From Fidelibacterota bacterium (GTDB taxonomy: Bacteria > Pseudomonadota > Alphaproteobacteria > Rhodospirillales > Rhodospirillaceae), in NCBI GenBank assembly GCA_947476275.1, contig CANJPQ010000004.1:1-64000 (forward strand): 64,000 nt of DNA, read 5' to 3'. Every line of letters begins with the position of its first letter. The stretch's first letter is position 1. Below, piece by piece: positions 8,565 through 16,779 of the stretch. A program made the translations under genes and the position numbers. A model generated the notes under the pieces. It had not been told where the DNA came from, did not search any database, and worked only from the letters and a program-made list of their open reading frames with translations.

Positions 8565-9205
8565 CGTCCTTTGTCCGGCGCGCGATAGAAGGTTGAAACA
8601 TCGATCTCCGTGCGTGCATTGCGCGCTGCGCGCACGATCAGGCGGTCGACCACGACGACGCGCTCGCTTTCGGCGATGTCGTCGAGAAAGCCGATCAAAC
8701 TCTCTTGAGTGAACGGCATCATGATCTTCGCAGTCATCCGCTCCACGTTCGCCAGCGGATCATGCGATTGCTTGTCGTTGGTCTGCGGGCTGATGGCCAC
8801 GCGGCGGACCGAGATGGATTGGGGCTCGGTCTTATATCGGGTCAGCCGATCGCGAATCCAACGCTCAAATCCTGCCTCCGCTAGACCGGGTGTATTGGCG
8901 AGCCAGAACCGCTCTTCCAGCGTGAGTTTGACGGCCTGGCTTTGGGCGCGCCGCTCCGCCCATGATCCGGTCTCGACCTGAGTTTTCAGGCGCTCATAGG
9001 CGATCTGCGCCGTGCGGTATTCACGTTTGGTGCGGTCCGCTGCGCTGGCGATGGCGATCGTGAGCGACAGCACCAGGACCAGCCCAATGCCGCCCAGCAT
9101 GAACTTGGCGCGGTCCGAGCGGGCCAGTTCCGCGCCGATGCGCTCCTCGAACTCGCGGCGCGCCTGATCAAAAAGACGCCGAAGGTTTGCAATCAACTCG
9201 TTCAT
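8561..9205 (-). CDS. gspM: T2SS assembly platform protein GspM-like
   Basis: 214 residues: a charged N-terminal helix, one transmembrane helix around 35-55 (FMLGGIGLVLVLSLTIAIASA), a helical region, and a C-terminal ferredoxin-like domain (TQESLIGFLDDIAESERVVVVDRLIV). This is the GspM/PilO architecture. Its partner should be the GspL-like protein encoded just upstream. It overlaps gspL and gspC by four bases at each end, which fits tight coupling. Recognition rests on architecture and position more than on strict sequence conservation. Confidence 0.78.
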   Translation of the reverse strand: MNELIANLRRLFDQARREFEERIGAELARSDRAKFMLGGIGLVLVLSLTIAIASAADRTKREYRTAQIAYERLKTQVETGSWAERRAQSQAVKLTLEERFWLANTPGLAEAGFERWIRDRLTRYKTEPQSISVRRVAISPQTNDKQSHDPLANVERMTAKIMMPFTQESLIGFLDDIAESERVVVVDRLIVRAARNARTEIDVSTFYRAPDKGR

Positions 9206-10320
9206 GACTCAGCTGCCGCGTTGCGCTTCACACGGGTCTTCATGCGCAACTCGCGCTCCTGGTTGGTGAGGGTACCGCTGACCTCCACGAACATGCCGCT
9301 ACGCTCGAACATCTCGATGAACGCGGAAGCATCCAGTGGGTCAGCGCCCCGCAGAATGAATTCGAGCGCACCATTGTCGTAGGTCCATTCAAGGAGCGAG
9401 ACCTTTTTATCGGCGATCAAGTTCATCGCGGTCGATACGACCACGAACTGCGACGGATAGGGTTCAAGACTCATAAAGGAGTCGATCGTGTCTCGGTCTG
9501 TCATGGCGGCCGCACGGTCTGCGCGGATCGCCTGGCTGGACGCGGTCAGCGTCGCTTGCGCACTTGCCTTGCTGGCGGCGGCAATCCCGGTGGCTACCCA
9601 TTGGGTCATGTAGAACATCAGCGGTGCGAAGACGATGACTGCCACGCCGGCCGCGATCTGGGGATTTTGCAGCATCGACCATGCATTGGCGATGGGATCT
9701 GGCGTGTCGGTCCAAGGCAGTTCGAGCATTGGCAGTTCGACCGCGGCTGGGACTTCGGAAACGCCTGGCTCGGACGGCGTGCCCGCCGAGCGCTTGAACA
9801 GCAGCCAGTCGCTCTCCGGCGGGGGCTCGGGCCACCATCGCGTCGCCACCAACAAGCCGTTGCGCCAAGCCTGTCCTTCATAGCCATCGATGGCCTTGAC
9901 CAGCCGGACGCCGTCGTCCCAGGCGGGTCGGAAAAAGGTCTCCGGCCACACGATGCATCGAGCCGGCAGATCGCCGCTCTCGGCGATGACGGTGTTGATC
10001 CGAGCCGCATCCCAGGCATAGACCGATGCCCGATGCCCGACCCAATACGCTGTGAATTTCGTTTGGGCGAACGGCGCCCAGCGCCGGACCTGAAGGTTCA
10101 GGGCCGACATACGCTTGTTTTCGGGTAACGCCGGGGGGATTTCAAACACGCCATGGCGCAGGTAACGGCGGCTCAGAATCCAGTTGGTCCGACTAGTTGA
10201 CCCGTCCAGCCGCTGTATCCCCTGACTCCCGTAGATAGACCGTCTCGGGGGCAGGGAAAGTGATTTCAGGGTTGGCGCGATCAAGTTCATCGCGTTCTTG
10301 CGGAGGGAGTCGAAACGCAT
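9202..10320 (-). CDS. gspL: T2SS assembly platform protein GspL-like
   Basis: 372 residues. The first 230 correspond to a cytoplasmic actin-like/PilM-PilN type region (YLRHGVFEIPPALP, RRWAPFAQTKFTAYWV). A transmembrane helix follows near 235-255 (AAGVAVIVFAPLMFYMTQWV), then a periplasmic ferredoxin-like domain near 290-360. GspL recruits the ATPase GspE to the membrane. The ATG at 10320 has GGCAGG six bases upstream, but this gives a 128-base overlap with gspK. An ATG at 10290 is the alternative. A later start would remove the conserved N-terminal strand. Confidence 0.75.
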   Translation of the reverse strand: MRFDSLRKNAMNLIAPTLKSLSLPPRRSIYGSQGIQRLDGSTSRTNWILSRRYLRHGVFEIPPALPENKRMSALNLQVRRWAPFAQTKFTAYWVGHRASVYAWDAARINTVIAESGDLPARCIVWPETFFRPAWDDGVRLVKAIDGYEGQAWRNGLLVATRWWPEPPPESDWLLFKRSAGTPSEPGVSEVPAAVELPMLELPWTDTPDPIANAWSMLQNPQIAAGVAVIVFAPLMFYMTQWVATGIAAASKASAQATLTASSQAIRADRAAAMTDRDTIDSFMSLEPYPSQFVVVSTAMNLIADKKVSLLEWTYDNGALEFILRGADPLDASAFIEMFERSGMFVEVSGTLTNQERELRMKTRVKRNAAAES

Positions 10321-11338
10321 AGTCGACCTGCCAGGGTTGATGGCGGCTATAGGGGAGGAGGGAGAAGGAGAACCGAACGCGCTCTCCGGTAGAGCGGTCG
10401 GTGACGTTGACGATCATGCAATTGGCCGGAAGAAAAGCGAAGAAGAACGCCTCGTTGGGGGTCAGCACAGCGGATGATTGGGCGAATTCATACTGGTTTC
10501 TGAACGGCTTGTCAGTGCGATGCCGCATGACCTCCGCCAGATTTTCCTGCGTCATGCCGACCACGTAGGCCATCATCACCGCTTCCGGCGCAGTATTGGG
10601 ATTGAAGGCACCCGCGGCGCAGGCCGTAAACAGGGGCTGCTTCCGGTCGGCCTCCCAAATCTGGGGAATTGTGTCCCAATCCAGGATGCTTTGCGCTTCG
10701 AATGGATTGAGCATCGGTGTGTTGGTTGGGGCCAATCTTCCCACCCTCTCGTAGGCATCGCGCTCTGCGCCGGACTGGTTCGTCATGTTGTCTTCGTCGA
10801 TCCAGTCGGCGAGGGTATCCACCAGGCGCTCGCGGTAGTTGTCCGGAACCTGAAATTCCGAGAGGAATCGCCGGAGATAGGGGCCGGTGATGGAATTGAG
10901 GTTGATCAAGCCGCGGGAGTCCTGAATTTGGACCAAGAAGTCGGGATCGCTCTCGAGGACATAAGGGCGGTTATCAAAAGCGATGGCTTGGGCGCTTTCA
11001 TAGGTCGCTGATGTAACCGCCTGGAAATCCAAGCGGTCAGGCCGCTTGAGACCCTGGCCGACTTCAAGACCTCGATAAGTTAACGGTCGCGTTGCGAGCA
11101 AATACGCCAGTTCGTTGCGAAAGTTCGCCACGGTAAGATCCGTTGCCGCCCGGTGTTGCAGCATGCGCGAATTCTCCACGGCGGTGGAGACCCACGCATT
11201 GATGCCTGCAATTCCCAGCCCGAGGATCGCGACGATCCACAAGGTTAAGGGAAGCACAAATCCCGCCTCGGAAGGCCGCGCGTGAGAAAGCGATACGCGT
11301 GTCGACATCGGGCCGATTTTGCCCCCACTCAGTCCCAC
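10193..11338 (-). CDS. gspK: T2SS minor pseudopilin GspK
   Basis: 381 residues, or 371 if the ATG at 11308 is used. The prepilin-like hydrophobic segment begins EAGFVLPLTLWIVAIL, lacking the usual Glu at +5, which is normal for GspK. The large helical insert of GspK is recognisable from RGLINLNS, LADWIDEDN and FNPNTAPEAV. GspK caps the pseudopilus tip with GspI and GspJ. It is the first gene of the K-L-M-C-D block and is divergent from the OGT-like gene. Confidence 0.88.
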   Translation of the reverse strand: MGLSGGKIGPMSTRVSLSHARPSEAGFVLPLTLWIVAILGLGIAGINAWVSTAVENSRMLQHRAATDLTVANFRNELAYLLATRPLTYRGLEVGQGLKRPDRLDFQAVTSATYESAQAIAFDNRPYVLESDPDFLVQIQDSRGLINLNSITGPYLRRFLSEFQVPDNYRERLVDTLADWIDEDNMTNQSGAERDAYERVGRLAPTNTPMLNPFEAQSILDWDTIPQIWEADRKQPLFTACAAGAFNPNTAPEAVMMAYVVGMTQENLAEVMRHRTDKPFRNQYEFAQSSAVLTPNEAFFFAFLPANCMIVNVTDRSTGERVRFSFSLLPYSRHQPWQVDYAFRLPPQERDELDRANPEITFPAPETVYLRESGDTAAGRVN

Positions 11339-11469
11339 AAATTCTTGCGCCGGCCAGTCGGCGGGTCGACGCTTGCCATTCTCCCGGACGCGCGCGCAAT
11401 GTATATGGGCGTTCTTGCAAGGTGAGTTAATTCGTTGTCAGGCGTCGGCCGAAAAGGCCACCTAGTATA

Positions 11470-13281
11470 TTGATAAATAATGAAAAAATAGGCCAGCAGG
11501 GCGCCGGGGAGTCGGCGCTGGCTGCGATTTCTGCCGCACGGGCTCGCATCGGGCAAGGCCGCCCCGCCGATGCGGTCGCGCTGCTTACCGAGGCGCTTGC
11601 GCGCGTGCCGGAGTCCGGCCAGATCCGGGCGACGCTCGGCGATGCGCTTTGCCGGCTCGGTCGCTATCGCGACGCGATCCCCCACCTCCAGGAAGCGCTG
11701 GCCCAAGACCCGGACCACGCGCCGAGCCACCTGTATCTTGGCGCCGCATTCCACGCGACGGAGAACGCGCAGCAGGCGTTTGTCCACCTCAAGCGAGCCC
11801 TCAAGCTTTCGCCGAAAATGACCGATGCTTACAGAATGCTGGCGTCGGTCTTGCGCGGCCAAAAGATGTTTCCCGACGCTGTCGCCGTCTTAGATGCCGC
11901 GCGCGCCAACGGGGCTGCATCGGGGCAGACCGAGGCATTGAACTTCTATCTGCGTCAGATGCTGGCTGACTGGTCTGTGTTCGAGCAGAGCGTCGCTCGG
12001 CTGCGCGCGCTCAAGGCCGAGCGGTATTCCGGCCTCGACCCCGCGGTTGCGCATACGGTGCCGGGGATTTCGCCGGCTGAACAACGCGAGATCGCGGCAG
12101 CGTACGGTCGCCTGTATGCCGGCGCGCCGCTACCGCCGCCGCAGGCGATCACGGATCCGCAGCGAAAGATCAGGCTCGGGTATTTGTCGGCTGACTTCTA
12201 CGACCATCCCGTCGGCCGCCACCTGCTCGGGATTCTGGAGAACCACGATCGATCGCGGTTTGAACTGTTCGCCTATTCCTTGAGTCCGGAACAGGACAAC
12301 GAGACCACACGGCGTTTGCGGGCTGCGCCGGAGCGGATGGCAGATCTGCGATCCCTAACCGACGACCAAGCCGCGGCGCTGATACGGCGAGACGAGGTCG
12401 AAATACTCATCGACCTTGGCGGTTATACAGAGGGGGCGCGTCCGGGTTTGCCTTCGCGCCGCGCCGCCCCCGTGCAAGCGCTGTATCTCGGCATGGGCGG
12501 TACGACAGGCCTTCCGTATCATGACTATCTGATCACCGATCGCGTGATCTCCCCACCTCACGCCCAGCCGCACTATTCCGAAACCTTCGCATATCTCCCC
12601 GAAACTCTTTTCAACGCCGATCACGGACCCGCTGTCCCCGAACGGCGCACGGATCGTAGTGCGTGGGGCTTGCGCAACGACGCGTTCGTGTTTGCGGCCT
12701 TCAACAACACCTGGAAACTGACCCCAGATGTTTTCCGCATCTGGATGGACATACTTCGCGCTGTGCCGAACAGCGTCTTGTGGATACGCAAGATGTACCC
12801 CACATCGAGCCAGCGCATGCAAAAGGAGGCGGCGGCGCAAGGCATCGATCCCCAGCGTCTGGTCTTTTGCCTGACTTCTGATCGAGAGGAGCATCTGGCT
12901 CGGTTGGCCAGCGCCGATTTATTCCTCGACACGTTGCCCTACGGTGCGGGTTCTACGGCCGCAGATGCCCTGTGGTCCGGGCTTCCGGTCTTAACATGCA
13001 CGGGCGAAGCGTATGTTTCTTGCATGTGTGCGAGCCAGGTGCTTGCCATGGGCTTACCGGATCTCGTGGTGTCGGATATGAACGCGTACCGCGCCCGCGC
13101 GATTGAGATAGCTACGCATCCGGAGCTTGTGGCGGATATACGCGGACGTTTGGCGGCGGCTCGCGCCACATCGGTGCTATTTGACAGCCGGCGCTTCACC
13201 CGAGAGCTTGAGGATGTACTCGCGGAGATGTCGCGGCGCTTCCGGGCAGGCGTTGCGCACACGACGCCGATCACTTTGTAA
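11470..13281 (+). CDS. TPR protein O-GlcNAc transferase-like (SPINDLY/OGT family, GT41)
   Basis: 603 residues. About 1-150 form TPR repeats (ALAQDPDHAPSHLYLGAAF). The remainder is an OGT-type GT-B catalytic region with the hallmarks LGYLSADFYDHPVGRH, ILIDLGGYTEG, APVQALYLGMGGTTGL, DYLITDRVISPP and LFLDTLPYGAGSTA. These enzymes O-glycosylate cytoplasmic proteins from UDP-sugars. The start is uncertain: the open frame begins at TTG 11470 and the nearest ATG (11480) is out of frame. It sits between the two T2SS blocks on the opposite strand and overlaps the end of gspJ by 11 bases. The TPRs could bind a protein substrate of the locus. Confidence 0.85.
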   Translation: MINNEKIGQQGAGESALAAISAARARIGQGRPADAVALLTEALARVPESGQIRATLGDALCRLGRYRDAIPHLQEALAQDPDHAPSHLYLGAAFHATENAQQAFVHLKRALKLSPKMTDAYRMLASVLRGQKMFPDAVAVLDAARANGAASGQTEALNFYLRQMLADWSVFEQSVARLRALKAERYSGLDPAVAHTVPGISPAEQREIAAAYGRLYAGAPLPPPQAITDPQRKIRLGYLSADFYDHPVGRHLLGILENHDRSRFELFAYSLSPEQDNETTRRLRAAPERMADLRSLTDDQAAALIRRDEVEILIDLGGYTEGARPGLPSRRAAPVQALYLGMGGTTGLPYHDYLITDRVISPPHAQPHYSETFAYLPETLFNADHGPAVPERRTDRSAWGLRNDAFVFAAFNNTWKLTPDVFRIWMDILRAVPNSVLWIRKMYPTSSQRMQKEAAAQGIDPQRLVFCLTSDREEHLARLASADLFLDTLPYGAGSTAADALWSGLPVLTCTGEAYVSCMCASQVLAMGLPDLVVSDMNAYRARAIEIATHPELVADIRGRLAAARATSVLFDSRRFTRELEDVLAEMSRRFRAGVAHTTPITL

Positions 13282-13903
13282 GGTCTTCGAGTCGTAAATC
13301 ACCGCCGAACGTATCCTGCAGTCGAACGATTCGATCATGCGGGCCGGCGACATAGGCCACGAGCGCTGAGGGAAACCCGGTGCCCATCTCGATGCGCACG
13401 GACCAGGGAGTCTGGCTCGGCCGTTCTTTCCCGATCGCTTGCGCCGGCGGCCATGCCGCAAGCCAGGGGCCCGTGCGATCCTTAAAGGTGAACCGCCCGA
13501 CATTCCCTGGCCAACTCCCAAGCTTTAGGGGCTCTCGCCCCCGTTCCTTGTAGATAAGTACCGTCTGAGAATTGTTTGCCTCATAGTCGAAATACATATC
13601 GAAGGGCACGATCGCGCCTGGTCGATTCTCGATGGCATGTGTGGTCAGGCCATGAATCTTGTTTTCGCTGCCGACGAAAATATCCGGCTTTTCAGGATAG
13701 TCGGGCACGAGGCCTTCCAGCGGCGAGAGATAGAGGCTGCGTGTCACGGCCGTCTTCTCAAGTCCCGTGATCTTATTCATAACGCTCAAGCGAATCTGAA
13801 GTACGAAGCCAAGTGCTTGCGTGAGAACCGCGGTAAGCATTCCCGTGATGATAAGCACCACGAGCACTTCCAGAAGCGTGAAGCCGCGATTGTGGGTCTT
13901 CAT
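13271..13903 (-). CDS. gspJ: T2SS minor pseudopilin GspJ
   Basis: 210 residues from the ATG at 13903. It begins MKTHNRGFTLLEVLVVLI, a perfect class III prepilin signal: cleavage after Gly7, then N-methyl-Phe with Glu at +5. Position after GspH and GspI and length near 200 indicate GspJ. With GspI and GspK it forms the pseudopilus tip. The start overlaps the gspI stop by four bases (ATGA). Its 3' end overlaps the convergent OGT-like gene by 11 bases. Confidence 0.87.
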   Translation of the reverse strand: MKTHNRGFTLLEVLVVLIITGMLTAVLTQALGFVLQIRLSVMNKITGLEKTAVTRSLYLSPLEGLVPDYPEKPDIFVGSENKIHGLTTHAIENRPGAIVPFDMYFDYEANNSQTVLIYKERGREPLKLGSWPGNVGRFTFKDRTGPWLAAWPPAQAIGKERPSQTPWSVRIEMGTGFPSALVAYVAGPHDRIVRLQDTFGGDLRLEDLTK

Positions 13904-14325
13904 GGTGTCATGCTGTGCTTTGCGTAACCCGCCTTGCGCATCTCGAACGTGAACCATGGATCGCGATCGGGACGGGCGAGGGTTACGGTCAACTTGTAAA
14001 AGCCGAATGTGAAACCCGACAAAGGGCTTCCCAATGCAACATCCTTCATCTGTGGAAGGATTTCTTCGGAGATCCAGGACACGGTCACGTCCTGATCCAG
14101 AGAGAGTGTTCCGCTTGGTTCTTCAAACGGGTTCAAGGGTTCCAGCATGGCGACGGCGGCTTGCTGCGCAAAGCTGCGTTCATTCGTCTCGGCGGCGGTA
14201 ATCAGGGCTTGCGCAGTCGCGCTGATAAACGAAAGCAAGGGGATCATCACCGCAGCCATGATGACGAGCGCCACAATCGCCTCAAGTAGCGTGAACCCAG
14301 ATGCACGGCGATTGGCGCGTATCAT
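13900..14325 (-). CDS. gspI: T2SS minor pseudopilin GspI
   Basis: 141 residues from the ATG at 14325. The N-terminus RRASGFTLLEAIVALVIMAA is a prepilin signal (Gly/Phe cleavage, Glu at +5), and the short C-terminal beta domain (TVSWISEEI, FYKLTVTLA) is typical of GspI. The longer open frame to 14460 would run through the end of gspH and puts no signal at the start. The start and the gspH stop share ATGA. Confidence 0.85.
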   Translation of the reverse strand: MIRANRRASGFTLLEAIVALVIMAAVMIPLLSFISATAQALITAAETNERSFAQQAAVAMLEPLNPFEEPSGTLSLDQDVTVSWISEEILPQMKDVALGSPLSGFTFGFYKLTVTLARPDRDPWFTFEMRKAGYAKHSMTP

Positions 14326-14825
14326 TCCGCCTCGAGCGCACACGTGGGTGGAACGAGGCGGTAGGGAAACTTTCGCCCACCGACAATGACGTCGAGACGG
14401 CCACCGCGGCAAAAGCCCGATGCGAAGAAGTAGATCGGTTCGGTCACCACGACCTGCCACTCCGGCGGAATCTTAAGCTTGGGCACCACCGGTGCGACCG
14501 GCGGAAGCAACGCAGCTTCTCCTGGAAGCGTGCGTTGCGCCGACCTCAGGCGGCGCTCCCCTTCCGTTTCTTGAGGTTCCGACGACTTCGATTCTATCAA
14601 GCCGTTGGAGTCGAAAGTGCCTTTCAGGACATAGTCCCGATTATCGCGAAACGCTTCGTACGATAGATTGCCGAGGTTCTGCTCCAGCGTGTCGCGATTC
14701 ATCGCGAATTCCATGCGGTCTTTCATCAACGGCAATCGGGGCCCGACGATCGCCGCCGTCATCCCGATGATGAACAGCACGGTGAGAATTTCGAGAAGTG
14801 TGAATCCGGATGAGCGATACGGCAT
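14322..14825 (-). CDS. gspH: T2SS minor pseudopilin GspH
   Basis: 167 residues starting MPYRSSGFTLLEILTVLFII, with prepilin cleavage after Gly7 and Glu at +5. The C-terminal globular part is beta-rich (WQVVVTEPIYFFASGFCRGGRLDV) and fits GspH/FimT. It follows gspG by 58 bases and is translationally coupled to gspI. Confidence 0.85.
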   Translation of the reverse strand: MPYRSSGFTLLEILTVLFIIGMTAAIVGPRLPLMKDRMEFAMNRDTLEQNLGNLSYEAFRDNRDYVLKGTFDSNGLIESKSSEPQETEGERRLRSAQRTLPGEAALLPPVAPVVPKLKIPPEWQVVVTEPIYFFASGFCRGGRLDVIVGGRKFPYRLVPPTCALEAE

Positions 14826-14883
14826 TCTCGATCAAGGTCCGATCCGCAAGTCGCGATGACGACCAGGTGCCGGCGCCCAAGCG

Positions 14884-15354
14884 TTAGGGCGCAGCCTGTT
14901 GCGTGGTGCCGCGCGGCAGCATGCCGACATCGGCTTCCGTTCCTTCTCCGCCTGTCTTTCCGTCGGCGCCGAAGCTGTAAAGCACGACGCTGTTGCCCTC
15001 GAGCGCGTACTGATAGGGGTTGCTCCACGGATCGGGGGGGACGCCTTCGGAGAGATAGGGCCCCTGCCAGCGTGCCGCAGCGCGGGGTTCTTTCGGCGCG
15101 AGCACGAGCATCTCCAACCCCTCTTCCTTCGACGGATAGCGGCCAATGTCGAGCCGCATGGTATCGAGCGCGCTCTTGAGAAGTTTAACTTGGGTCTGGG
15201 CAGTGGTGACTTTTGACGTCTCCACGCGGCCCATGAGTTGAGGGCCGACGAGACCGGCAATCAGTCCGATGATCACCAGGACCACCAGCATTTCAAGAAG
15301 TGTGAAACCGCGTGCCGATTTGTCGATGGTTCGATCGGTCAGAATGCGTCGCAT
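14884..15354 (-). CDS. gspG: T2SS major pseudopilin GspG
   Basis: 156 residues from the ATG at 15354. The prepilin signal is GFTLLEMLVVLVIIGLIAG. It has the GspG-specific blocks ALDTMRLDIGRYPSKEEGLE, GPYLSEGVPPDPWSNPYQY and LYSFGADGKTGGEG; the last carries the calcium-binding loop. GspG polymerises into the pseudopilus that pushes substrate through GspD. The start is one base after the gspF stop. The ORF extends upstream to 15417, but that part lies inside gspF. Confidence 0.94.
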   Translation of the reverse strand: MRRILTDRTIDKSARGFTLLEMLVVLVIIGLIAGLVGPQLMGRVETSKVTTAQTQVKLLKSALDTMRLDIGRYPSKEEGLEMLVLAPKEPRAAARWQGPYLSEGVPPDPWSNPYQYALEGNSVVLYSFGADGKTGGEGTEADVGMLPRGTTQQAAP

Positions 15355-15355
15355 T

Positions 15356-16570
15356 TCAGAGGGCCACCTGGTTGACGCTGGTGATTGCCAGCATAATGGC
15401 GGCCACGATACCGCCAACGAAGACGCCGATGAAGAGAATCGCCGCCGGTTCGAGCAGAAGCAAGAAGCGGGTCATGCGCTGGCGGCCGGTGTCTTCATAG
15501 AGTTTGGCGAGCGAGCGCAGCATATCCGGCAATTCGCCGGAATCCTCACCCACTTGAATGAGGCTGATGGCGGTGCCGGACAAGGCCCGTTGGTACGATA
15601 CGGCCGCCGATAGCGACTGACCGCCGCGCACCAGTTTGGTGACCTGCCCCAGCCGGTCGCGCAGGCTCTCAAGCGTGACGGCGTCGCGTGCCAGTCCCAG
15701 CGCGGTAATCAGGCTCACCCCGTTGCCCAGCATCGTCCCGAGCATGGAAGCCCAGCGCGCCGTTTCGGCCTCCAAAAACCACTGTCCGATCATCGGCAGC
15801 CGGCTGATCTGTTCCCGGACCTGCGCCATGCGCTTGGGATTCTTGATGGTATGCAAAACACCCGCCACCAGGGCTGCGACCACCATGGCCACCAGCAGCT
15901 TGTGGTTTGAGAGGAACATGCCGGTATTGAGCACCACCGACGACAGCCAAGGCAGGGGCTTCTTGGAGGACGCCACCATGCCTGCGAATCGGGGGACGAC
16001 CACGATGAAGATGAACAGGACCGCGCCGACGCCCACGGTGACCAGCACCGTGGGGTAAGTGAGGGCGTTGCGGATATCCTGGCGGATTCGCTGTTCGTAG
16101 GCCATCTGCGTGGCCGCATCATCGAGCGCCTCGCCGAGGTGGCCGATGGCCTCACCGGCCGCAGCGAGCTGGAAAACGTAGGATGGCAGTGTTGGCATCG
16201 CAGCCGTCAAGGCGGACGTAAAGGTTTCGCCCGACCGCAGACGCTTCTCCATTTCAGCGAAGGCAGCCGCCATCGCTGGGTGCATGGCCTGGCTGCGCAG
16301 ACTGGCGATCCCGGAAACCAGCGCGACGCCTGCTTTCAACAAAAGCGCCAGCTGCTTGAGGACGAGCACATTGTCCTGAACCGTTACGCCGCGCTGAAAG
16401 ATCACTCGGCTGGCGACGCTTGCGGCGGCTTTCGCCGGATCGAGAGCGATCACGGCGAGCCCTTGCGACTCGAGCTGCCTCTGGGCTTCTCGCTCGCTGC
16501 TGGCCTGAAGGCGCCCTTTCAGCGGGCGGCCATCGGCATCCATGGCCTCGTAGTCGAAGGAATAAGACAT
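15356..16570 (-). CDS. gspF: T2SS inner-membrane platform protein GspF
   Basis: 404 residues with the usual GspF/PilC layout: an N-terminal Phe-Asp-Tyr-Glu-Ala-Met-Asp segment, two T2SSF cytoplasmic helical bundles (about 68-190 and 270-390) and three transmembrane helices (near 165-185, 215-240 and 370-395). ALLLKAGVAL and AAAGEAIGHLGEALDDAA are characteristic. First gene of the F-G-H-I-J block. A candidate promoter lies at 16649-16677. Confidence 0.93.
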   Translation of the reverse strand: MSYSFDYEAMDADGRPLKGRLQASSEREAQRQLESQGLAVIALDPAKAAASVASRVIFQRGVTVQDNVLVLKQLALLLKAGVALVSGIASLRSQAMHPAMAAAFAEMEKRLRSGETFTSALTAAMPTLPSYVFQLAAAGEAIGHLGEALDDAATQMAYEQRIRQDIRNALTYPTVLVTVGVGAVLFIFIVVVPRFAGMVASSKKPLPWLSSVVLNTGMFLSNHKLLVAMVVAALVAGVLHTIKNPKRMAQVREQISRLPMIGQWFLEAETARWASMLGTMLGNGVSLITALGLARDAVTLESLRDRLGQVTKLVRGGQSLSAAVSYQRALSGTAISLIQVGEDSGELPDMLRSLAKLYEDTGRQRMTRFLLLLEPAAILFIGVFVGGIVAAIMLAITSVNQVAL

Positions 16571-16648
16571 TGAAATTGATGGTGGAGGCGGACCGGCGAC
16601 ACGGGCGGCTTACAGCGCGGAATGTACGCTGTCGTCCGGATGGACGGT

Positions 16649-16677
16649 ATTAAAGCTGTGTCATTGCCTGTTTTCCA
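16649..16677 (-). promoter_or_regulatory. Candidate promoter of gspFGHIJ
   Basis: On the minus strand TGGAAA and TTTAAT are separated by 17 bases. The -10 matches the sigma-70 consensus at five of six positions and the -35 at four. The segment lies 79 bases upstream of the gspF start and after the terminator of the secreted-protein gene, where a new promoter is needed. Motif evidence only. Confidence 0.38.
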
Positions 16678-16712
16678 TCGCTGGCTCAGGCAAAAGCAGA
16701 GAAACGCAGGCA

Positions 16713-16746
16713 AGAAAAAGGGGAGGGTGATTGCTCACCCTCCCCA
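16713..16746 (-). terminator. Strong intrinsic terminator of the Thr-rich secreted protein gene
   Basis: On the minus strand GGGGAGGGTGA pairs perfectly with TCACCCTCCCC around a four-base loop, followed by TTTTTC. It lies 34 bases after the stop codon at 16780. A perfect 11-bp stem with a T-run is the kind of terminator seen after very highly expressed single genes, and it insulates gspF from this gene. Confidence 0.92.
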
Positions 16747-16779
16747 ATCTCTCCGCCAGATAGGTGGCGGTTAAGTAGG

